Source: Solirubrobacteraceae bacterium | GTDB lineage: Bacteria > Actinomycetota > Thermoleophilia > Solirubrobacterales > Solirubrobacteraceae | Assembly: GCA_025935735.1 (NCBI GenBank) | Contig: JAICUS010000452.1 | Location: 1-5,119, forward strand | Length of the DNA stretch: 5,119 bases | Direction of reading: 5' to 3' | In this document: piece by piece, positions 1 through 5,119 of the stretch | Position numbering within the stretch: position 1 is the first letter of the stretch | Layout of the letters: each line of letters begins with the position of its first letter | Program-made: the position numbers and the translations under genes | The notes under the pieces: model-generated | The model's input: the letters and a program-made list of their open reading frames with translations, nothing else | Database searches by the model: none | Told to the model about the DNA's origin: nothing

Positions 1-175
1 AGTGCCCAGCGGCGGCGTTGGCCACGAACGCGTCCACGCCGCCGAGCGCCTCGGCCAGCTCGTCGACCACGGCGTCCGCGCCCGGCACGTTCTCGATGTC
101 CGCCCGCCGGGCCAGCGCGTCGCAGCACGCGCGCCCGATCCCGGAGTTGCCGCCGGTGACGATCGCGCTCGGCAC
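1..175 (-). CDS. Short-chain dehydrogenase/reductase (SDR), N-terminal part, cut by the window edge; appears internally shortened
   Basis: Read on the minus strand from a GTG at 175-173, the first 58 residues run VPSAIVTGGNSGIGRACC and onward, and the gene leaves the window at base 1. The TGGNSGIG motif at residues 7-14 is the TGxxxGxG dinucleotide-binding loop of classical SDRs. NAAAG at 53-57 stands where these enzymes have NNAG at the end of strand beta-4. The family uses NAD(P)H to oxidise or reduce varied substrates in the cytoplasm; the substrate here is unknown. In classical SDRs about 75 residues separate the two motifs, but here there are about 46. The stretch that normally carries beta-2, which selects NAD or NADP, and the next helix seem to be missing, with the join near ALARRAD at residues 20-26. 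The GTG lies 2 nt after the stop of the preceding minus-strand ORF, so the two are probably co-transcribed. The family call is fairly secure; whether a working enzyme is made is not. Confidence 0.65.
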   Translation of the reverse strand, partial: MPSAIVTGGNSGIGRACCDALARRADIENVPGADAVVDELAEALGGVDAFVANAAAGH

Positions 176-177
176 CC

Positions 178-276
178 TCAGGGCGCCGCGGAGATCGCCT
201 CGACGAGGTCGCCGACCTTGTCCTCGCCGATGCACTCGGCGCCGCCGGTCATCAGTTCGAGTGCCGTTTTCCCCAT
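178..276 (-). pseudogene. 32-codon remnant of an HRP1-like CBS-domain protein (N- and C-terminal ends joined)
   Basis: A minus-strand ATG at 276-274 opens a 32-codon frame that ends at the TGA at 180-178. The beginning, MGKTALELMTGGAECIGE, resembles the start of two-CBS-domain proteins of the mycobacterial HRP1 (Rv2626c) type, which begin with an A-x-D/E-(I/L)-M motif followed by C-(V/I)-G-E. The end, EDKVGDLVEAISAAP, resembles the last residues of the same family, which follow a conserved ARxLPE segment. Intact members are about 140 residues, so roughly 105-110 residues covering both CBS cores are absent, and the reading frame is kept across the join. A recombination between GAGGAC-like repeats could explain this, as could an assembly collapse. 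A 32-residue peptide could not form the nucleotide-binding CBS pair. No good Shine-Dalgarno sequence precedes the ATG. The family match is from memory, without alignment. Confidence 0.5.
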
Positions 277-381
277 GCGCCCGGGCTACCCGAGCCCGCG
301 CGCGCGGGGATCAGTGCGCCGTCACGCCTCTGACGCCCAACCGGCGGTGAGTTGCGGGCCGTTCGGGGTAAGGCTGTCGGC
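277..381. promoter_or_regulatory. Divergent intergenic region with two small inverted repeats
   Basis: About 105 bp separate the minus-strand CBS-like ORF from the plus-strand membrane-protein gene, so promoters for both directions should lie here. Two symmetrical elements are visible: a 6-bp inverted repeat CGGGCT/AGCCCG with a 5-nt loop at 282-298, and a 14-nt palindrome CCCGCGCGCGCGGG at 295-308 that overlaps its end. They lie within about 35 bp of the minus-strand start, where they could act as an operator or 5'-leader hairpin. In DNA this GC-rich such palindromes also arise by chance. I could not pick out convincing -35/-10 boxes for either direction. Confidence 0.3.
369..373 (+). promoter_or_regulatory. 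Ribosome binding site that fixes the start of the 76-aa membrane protein
   Basis: TAAGG at 369-373 lies 8 nt before the ATG at 382. This favours that ATG over the in-frame TTG at 352, which would overlap the presumed leader and add ten residues with no membrane or domain character. Confidence 0.5.
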
Positions 382-612
382 ATGGCTTCCCGGCAAGAAC
401 GCAAGCTGGCCGGCAGCGGCGCCCGCTTCATCGCGATCGGCGCGCCGCTCGTGGTGATCGGCGTCGTGCTCGCGCTGCTGCTCAACGGCACCGCGCTCGG
501 CATCGGCGTGGCGATCGCCGTGCTCGGCGCGATCCCCGTCGTGGTGGGCATCGTGCTGCTGGCCACCGCCGGCACCGAGCAGCACGCCCGCAAGGACCGT
601 CCGTTCGCGTGA
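382..612 (+). CDS. Small two-helix integral membrane protein of unknown function
   Basis: This 76-residue protein has a basic N-terminus (MASRQERKLAGSGAR), a hydrophobic stretch at about residues 15-35, a short N-G-T turn near 35-37, and a second hydrophobic stretch at about 38-64. A charged tail, EQHARKDRPFA, ends it. Both ends are rich in basic residues, so by the positive-inside rule both probably face the cytoplasm, giving a helical hairpin. There are no cysteines, histidine ligands or catalytic motifs to suggest a redox role, and I do not recognise a named family. Its TGA overlaps the GTG start of the DUF1360-type gene (GTGA, 4-nt overlap), which implies translational coupling and one transcript running towards fdnG. 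Hence it may be a membrane accessory of the formate dehydrogenase locus, but that rests only on position. Confidence 0.7.
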   Translation: MASRQERKLAGSGARFIAIGAPLVVIGVVLALLLNGTALGIGVAIAVLGAIPVVVGIVLLATAGTEQHARKDRPFA

Positions 613-1101
613 CGGCCACGGACCTGCCGGGCACGGCCGGCGAGGAGTACGCCGCGGCGGCCGAGCACCGCCCGCTGGCCGGCTACGCCGCGCTCAGCGG
701 GGCGCTCGCGGCCGGGTTCGCCGCCGGGCTCATCAAGGCCCCGCTGCCGGAGCGGATCGCCCCGCAGGACGTCGTACTGGCCGGCGTGGCCCACCCACAA
801 GCTGAGCCGGCTGATCGCCAAGGACAAGGTGACGAGCTTCCTGCGCGCGCCGTTCACCGAGTTCCAGGAGCCGTCGGGCAAGGGCGAGATCGAGGAGAAG
901 CCGCGCGGGCGCGGGCTGCGGCTGGCCACCGGCGAGCTGCTCGTCTGCCCGTACTGCATCGCCCAGTGGATCGCCGCGGGCTTCGCCGTCGGCTACGTCC
1001 GCGCGCCCCGGCTCACCCGCCTGCTCGCCGGCATGTACACGATGTACGCGATCTCCGACGGCCTCCAGTTCGCCCACCTGGCGGCGGACGAGAAGACGTA
1101 G
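609..1101 (+). pseudogene. DUF1360-type membrane protein gene interrupted by a +1 frameshift
   Basis: The reading begins at a GTG at 609, overlapping the upstream stop, with an AAGGA-like ribosome binding site at 592-596. It proceeds in one frame to about base 791 (residues 1-61, ending VVLAGVA), and the family-like sequence then continues in the next frame from base 793 as THKLSRLIAKDK to the TAG at 1099-1101. The sequence GTGGCCCACCCACAAG has one C more than needed for the expected GVATHK. Removing it restores a 163-residue protein, about normal for DUF1360. Supporting features of the restored protein are a hydrophobic segment near residues 25-43, the R-A-P-F-T and EEKPRGRG segments, CPYC at 113-116 followed by a QW pair inside a hydrophobic helix, and a final helix near LLAGMYTMYAISDGLQ. 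The family's function is not known. The lesion may be a true mutation or a sequencing error. A shorter product from the GTG at 829 is conceivable but would lose the first helix. Confidence 0.7.
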
Positions 1102-1120
1102 TGGTCACGCGGCTGACGAC

Positions 1121-1140
1121 CGCCGCTCCGATTCGCGGCG
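1121..1140 (+). other. Small inverted repeat in the leader before fdnG
   Basis: CGCCGC and GCGGCG are separated by 8 nt in the 59-nt gap between the DUF1360-type gene and fdnG. No T-run follows, so this is not a standard terminator. It ends 20 nt before the fdnG ATG and could affect initiation, especially since no clear Shine-Dalgarno sequence precedes that ATG. A chance repeat is quite possible. Confidence 0.2.
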
Positions 1141-1160
1141 AAGCGGATAGTTAGCCCGCG

Positions 1161-4100
1161 ATGCCGAGTCTGCCCCCGCTGCTGCGCCAGCTCCGCGACC
1201 CGCTCGGCCTGGGTCCCGCGGCGCAGTCCAAGCGCTCGCGTGAGCTGAAGCCCCGCACCGCCACCGCGGACAAGGTCGTGAGGTCGATCTGCCCGTACTG
1301 CGCCGTCGGCTGCGGCCAGAAGGTCTACGTCAAGGACGAGAAGGTCGTCCAGATCGAGGGCGACCCGGACTCGCCGATCTCGCGCGGGCGCCTGTGCCCG
1401 AAGGGCGCGGCCTCCGAGAACCTGGTCAACAGCCCGTCGCGGGCGACCACGGTCCGCTACCGCCGCCCGTACGGCACCGAGTGGGAGGACCTGCCGCTCG
1501 ACACGGCGATGGACATGATCGCCGACCGCTTCCTCTCCACGCGCGCGCAGACCTGGGAGAGCGACGACGAGGACGGCAACCCGCTCAACCGCACGCTCGG
1601 CGTGGCCATCCTCGGCGGGGCGACGCTGGACACCGAGGAGAACTACCTGCTGAAGAAGTGCTTCACGGCGGCGGGGGCGCTGTCCATCGAGAACCAGGCC
1701 CGCATATGACACAGCTCCACGGTCCCCGGTCTGGGGACCTCGTTCGGGCGCGGCGGCGCCACCACGTTCCAGCAGGACCTGCAGAACTCCGACTGCATCG
1801 TGATCATGGGCTCCAACATGGCCGAGCAGCACCCGGTGGGGTTCCAGTGGGTGGTCGAGGCCAAGGAGCGCGGCGCGCAGGTCTTCCACGTCGACCCGCG
1901 CTTCACCCGCACGAGCGCGATCGCCGACCTGCACGTCCCGCTGCGGCCCGGCTCAGACATCGCCTTCCTGGGCGGCGTGATCAACCACATCCTGTCCACC
2001 GGGTCTGAGTTCCGCGAGTACGTCCGGCACTTCACCAACGCCCCGGCGATCCTCAAGGAGGAGTTCCAGGACACCGAGGAGCTCGACGGCTTCTTCTCCG
2101 GCTGGGAGGAGGACGCCGGCGCCTACAAGGTCGAGTCCTGGGGCTACCGCGGCACGTCGGGCGAGCTGACCGCGGGCAAGTCCCTGCAGGTCGGCGACGT
2201 GTCGGGCGACCAGGCCCACGGCGCGCACGGCATGGACCTCGACCACGGCGAGCCGCCGGAGGTCGACCTCGACCTCGAGCACCCGATGTGCGTCTTCCAG
2301 GTGCTCAAGCGCCACTACGCGCGCTACACGCCCGAGTTCGTCGAGCGCGTCTGCGGCGTGCCGCGGGAGAAGTTCCTCGCGGTGGCCGATGCGCTGTGCC
2401 GCAACTCCGGCCCCGAGCGCACGAGCGCGTTCTGCTACGCGGTCGGCTGGACGCACCACACCACCGGCGTCCAGACCATCCGCGCCGCCGCGATCATCCA
2501 GCTGCTGCTGGGCAACATCGGCCGGCCGGGCGGCGGCATCCTCGCCCTGCGCGGCCACGCGAACATCCAGGGCTCGACGGACATCCCGACGCTCTACGAC
2601 ATCCTGCCGAGCTACATCCCGATGCCGCACCCGATGTCGGGCTCCGACCTCGATCACTTCGTGGACAAGAACGGCCCGAAGAGCGGCGTGTGGGGTGAGC
2701 TGAAGGCCTACACGGTGTCGCTGCTGAAGGCCTGGTGGGGCGACGCGGCGACGGAGGAGAACAACTTCGGCTTCCCCTGGCTGCCGCGGGTCAACGGCGA
2801 CCACTCGCACTACGCGATGCTGCAGCGGATGGCCGACGGGAACTGCCCGGGATTCATCTGCATCGGCCAGAACCCGGTCGTCGGCTCGGCCAACTCGACG
2901 CTCGTGCGCAAGGCGCTCGGGAGCCTCGAGTGGCTCGTGGTGCGCGACCTGCAGGAGATCGAGACGGCGACGTTCTGGCGCGACAGCCCGGAGATCGAGG
3001 CGGGCGAGACGTCGCCGGAGCGGATCGGCACCGAGGTCTTCTTCCTGCCGGCCGCGGCGCACACCGAGAAGAACGGCACGTTCACCAACACCCAGCGGTT
3101 GCTGCAGTGGCACGAGAAGGCCATCGAGCCGCCGGGCGACTGCCGCTCCGACCTGTGGTTCGCCTTCCAGCTCACGCACAAGCTGCGCGAGAAGCTGGCC
3201 GGATCGGAGCTGGAGCGCGACAAGCCGCTGCTGGCGCTCACCTGGGACTACCCGACCGAGGGCGCCTACGACGACCCGGACGCCGAGGCGATCCTGCAGG
3301 AGATCAACGGCCGCAAGGCCGGCGGCTCGCTCGTCTCCAAGTATCAGGAGCTCTCCGACGACGGGTCGACCACGTGCGGCTCGTGGCTGCACGCGGGCAT
3401 CTACGCCGACGGCGTCAACCAGACGGCGCGGCGCAAGCCGCACACCGAGCAGAACTGGATCGCCCCCGAGTGGGGCTGGTCGTGGCCGTCCAACCGGCGC
3501 ATCCTCTACAACCGCGCGTCCGCCCGGCCGGACGGGACGCCGTGGTCGGAGCGCAAGCGCTACGTCTGGTGGGACGCCGGCGAGGGCCAGTGGACGTCCA
3601 ACGGCGACGACCCGGACTTCGTGCCCGACAAGGCGCCGGACTACGTGCCGCCCAAGGACGCCACCGGCATGGACGCGATCCGCGGCACGACGCCGTTCAT
3701 CGCCCATCCCGACGGGCTCGGCTGGATCTACGCGCCGTCGGGGCTGGTGGACGGCCCGCTGCCCACCCACTACGAGCCGCACGAGTCGCCGGTGGCCAAC
3801 GAGCTCTACTCCGTCAGCGCCAGCCCCACCCGGCAGCGGCTGAAGGCGGCCGAGAACCCGTATCACCGCAGCGCGGACGCCCCCGGCGCCGAGGTGTTCC
3901 CGTACGTGCTCACCACCTACCGGCTCACCGAGCACCACACGGCGGGCGGCATGTCGCGCTGGGTCGCGTTCCTGTCCGAGCTCCAGCCGGAGATGTTCGT
4001 CGAGATCAGCCCGGAGCTCGCGTCCGAGCGCGGGCTCGAGCACGCCGGCTGGGCCACGGTGGTCACGGCGCGTACGGCGATCGAGGCGCGGGTGATGGTC

Positions 4101-4391
4101 ACCGACCGGGTCAAGCCGCTCACCATCGACGGCCGGGTGGTCCACCAGGTCGGCGTCCCCTATCACTGGGGGCGCAACGGGCTGGTCAAGGGCGACGCGG
4201 GCAACGAGCTGCTCTCGCAGGTGCTCGACCTCAACGTGCACATCGCCGAGTACAAGGCCGCGACGTGCGACATCCGGCCGGGCCGGCGCCCGCGCGGGCC
4301 GGCGCTGCGCGAGCTGGTGGAGGACTACCGCCGCCGCGGGGACGTCACGTACGAGAGCCGGCACGACAGCCGCGGCGGGGGCATCGGCTGA
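1161..4391 (+). CDS. fdnG: Formate dehydrogenase (FDH-N type), catalytic alpha subunit, selenocysteine-containing
   Basis: This subunit oxidises formate to CO2 at a bis-molybdopterin guanine dinucleotide Mo or W centre. Reading the TGA at 1707 as selenocysteine gives 1076 residues; E. coli FdnG has 1015. Cys44, Cys47, Cys51 and Cys79 (CPYCAVGC then LCPKG) bind a [4Fe-4S] cluster, and Lys81 follows. NQARI-Sec183-His184 is the active-site motif. Arg464 in ALRGHANIQG matches the catalytic arginine of FdhF-type enzymes. DPRFTRT (245-251), GQNPV and FFLPAAAHTEKNGTFTN are family motifs, and residues from about 913 (YVLTTYRLTEH) form the C-terminal dinucleotide-binding domain. The ATG at 1161 is chosen because an in-frame TAG lies at 1152-1154. 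No good ribosome binding site precedes it. The first 43 residues have no twin-arginine motif or hydrophobic core, unlike E. coli FdnG, which suggests a cytoplasmic location. There is an Asp/His-rich insert at about 341-373 and an Arg-rich tail of about 40 residues. Its stop overlaps fdnH by 1 nt. Confidence 0.95.
1707..1709 (+). other. In-frame TGA read as selenocysteine (Sec183 of FdnG)
   Basis: The TGA interrupts one continuous reading frame. Residues before it (IENQARI) and after it (HSSTVPGLGTSFGRG) match the two sides of the active site of FDH-N enzymes, where Sec or Cys binds the metal and is followed by His. The open frame carries on without another stop to 4391. Homology continues directly after the codon, well before the first possible restart codon, the GTG at 1800, so the TGA is not a terminator of a shorter protein. 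Confidence 0.95.
1721..1739 (+). promoter_or_regulatory. Bacterial SECIS hairpin (SelB recruitment element)
   Basis: GGTCCCC (1721-1727) and GGGGACC (1733-1739) form a perfect 7-bp stem around a GGTCT loop (1728-1732). The stem begins 11 nt after the TGA and the loop GGTC begins 18 nt after it, the same spacings as in the E. coli fdhF element as I recall it. In that element the loop guanine and uracil contact SelB. The hairpin lies inside the coding sequence and so also encodes TVPGLG. Unlike the E. coli element, I see no bulged U in the 5' arm and only weak pairing below the stem. Confidence 0.85.
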
Positions 4392-5119
4392 TGGCCGCGC
4401 GCGTCGGCTTCTTCACGGACACGAGCGTCTGCATCGGCTGCAAGGCGTGCGAGGTCGCGTGCAAGGAGTGGAACCAGATCCCGGCCTCGATGCACGGGTT
4501 CACCGGCGACTCCTACGACAACACGATCGACCTGGGCGCGAACACGTGGCGCCACGTGGCGTTCGTCGAGCAGCGCAAGCCGCTGGACGCGGACGGCCCG
4601 GGCTCGCTGGTCCAGGTGGCGGCGCGCGGCGAGCTGGCCCACGACACCGGCCTGCAGACCTATCAGGACGGCGACGGGATGCGCTGGCTGATGTCCTCGG
4701 ACGTGTGCAAGCACTGCACGCACGCCGCCTGCCTGGAGGTCTGCCCGACCGGCGCGCTGTTCCGCACCGAGTTCGACACCGTCGTGGTGCAGGAGGACAT
4801 CTGCAACGGCTGCGGCTACTGCGTCCCCGCCTGCCCGTTCGGCGTGCTCGACCAGCGCGAGGACGACGGCCGGGTGTGGAAGTGCACGCTCTGCTACGAC
4901 CGGCTGAAGGACGACAAGGAGCCGGCCTGCGCGCAGGCCTGCCCGACGAACTCGATCCAGTTCGGCGAGCTCGAGGAGCTGCGCGGGCGCGCCGAGGCGC
5001 GGCTGTCGACGCTGCAGGCGGCCGGCCTGGCCGAGGCGCGCCTCTACGGCGCGGACGACGACGACGGCGTCGGCGGCTTCGGCGCGTTCTTCCTGCTGCT
5101 CGACGAGCCCGAGGTCTAC
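4391..5119 (+). CDS. fdnH: Formate dehydrogenase (FDH-N type), iron-sulfur beta subunit, C-terminus beyond the window
   Basis: This subunit passes electrons from FdnG towards the membrane through four [4Fe-4S] clusters. The 243 residues present contain all 16 expected cysteines in four ferredoxin-type groups: 14/17/20/24 (CIGCKACEVAC), 106/109/114/118 (CKHCTHAACLEVCP), 138/141/144/148 (CNGCGYCVPACP) and 165/168/180/184. GFFTDTSVCIGCKACEVACK at residues 6-25 is characteristic of FDH-N beta subunits. The reading ends at DEPEVY, in the segment that in E. coli FdnH comes just before a GLP-containing linker and the C-terminal anchoring helix, so about 50 or more residues lie outside. The ATG overlaps the fdnG stop (TGATG), a coupling arrangement; only a weak GGCGGGGG precedes it, inside fdnG. 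There is no twin-arginine signal, as usual for this subunit. A membrane cytochrome b or NrfD-like gamma subunit is expected downstream. Confidence 0.95.
   Translation, partial: MAARVGFFTDTSVCIGCKACEVACKEWNQIPASMHGFTGDSYDNTIDLGANTWRHVAFVEQRKPLDADGPGSLVQVAARGELAHDTGLQTYQDGDGMRWLMSSDVCKHCTHAACLEVCPTGALFRTEFDTVVVQEDICNGCGYCVPACPFGVLDQREDDGRVWKCTLCYDRLKDDKEPACAQACPTNSIQFGELEELRGRAEARLSTLQAAGLAEARLYGADDDDGVGGFGAFFLLLDEPEVY

Noticed and set aside
2..457. Plus-strand open frames in the first 450 bases
   Set aside because: They are antisense to the SDR and CBS-like sequences on the minus strand, which show real family motifs, and their own translations are low-complexity Arg/Ala/Ser-rich.
252..959. 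Minus-strand open frame across the two small membrane-protein genes
   Set aside because: The Ser/Arg/Pro-rich translation has no domain signal and lies opposite better-supported + strand genes; it also overlaps the CBS-like minus-strand start in another frame.
1121..1140. Rho-independent terminator between the DUF1360-type gene and fdnG
   Set aside because: The 6-bp hairpin is not followed by a T-run, and the spacing suggests a continuous operon.
793..1154. Continuation of the GTG-609 frame to the TAG at 1152
   Set aside because: After the frameshift this frame gives a low-complexity Arg/Ala/Pro-rich sequence. The membrane and CPYC features are in the next frame, ending at 1101.
1953..4364. 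Very long minus-strand open frame opposite fdnG
   Set aside because: Its translation is Arg/Val/Leu/Ala-rich without recognisable domains, as expected for the antisense of a high-GC gene; the + strand carries clear FDH homology throughout.
1800..4391. Independent 863-residue molybdopterin oxidoreductase starting at a GTG
   Set aside because: It is in the same frame as the upstream segment, lacks the cluster-binding cysteines and active-site Sec, and homology runs on upstream of 1800 to the TGA. It is the C-terminal part of fdnG.
4325..4723. Minus-strand 132-codon open frame at the fdnG/fdnH junction
   Set aside because: It is antisense to conserved FdnH cysteine motifs and the end of fdnG, and has no recognisable features of its own.

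Overview
The window is very GC-rich, with G/C-heavy third codon positions. It carries most of a respiratory-type formate dehydrogenase (FDH-N) operon on the + strand. From memory of related proteins, the CBS, DUF1360 and FDH sequences look most like Thermoleophilia or another actinobacterial lineage (Solirubrobacter/Conexibacter type). This taxonomic call is an inference and was not tested by a search.

Layout. Bases 1-276 hold two minus-strand genes, arranged CBS-type then SDR, separated by only 2 nt. Both appear to lack internal segments. The first is a 32-codon ORF that joins the beginning and the end of an HRP1-like CBS-domain protein. The second is the N-terminal part of a short-chain dehydrogenase, cut by the window edge, in which the Rossmann motif and the NAAAG motif are about 30 residues too close together. 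A divergent intergenic region of about 105 bp follows. The + strand then carries a 76-aa two-helix membrane protein (382-612) and, overlapping it by 4 nt, a DUF1360-type membrane protein (609-1101) that is broken by one apparent extra C near 790. The main gene is fdnG (1161-4391), the catalytic subunit, and it overlaps fdnH (4391 to the window end), the four-cluster iron-sulfur subunit, by 1 nt.

The key feature is an in-frame TGA at 1707-1709 inside fdnG. It sits exactly where FDH-N enzymes carry selenocysteine, and a hairpin with a GGTCT loop begins 11 nt downstream. The two open stretches on either side are in the same frame and together give a 1076-residue selenoprotein. Reading TGA as a stop would wrongly split the gene in two.

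How the genes work together. FdnG oxidises formate at a Mo/W-bis-PGD centre with Sec183, and electrons pass through its [4Fe-4S] cluster to the four clusters of FdnH. In this family they then go to a membrane subunit, which would be encoded beyond 5119. FdnG shows no twin-arginine signal, so a cytoplasm-facing enzyme is likely. The two small membrane proteins upstream are probably co-transcribed, but their role is unknown. The genome must also encode SelA, SelB, SelD and tRNA-Sec; none is in this window.
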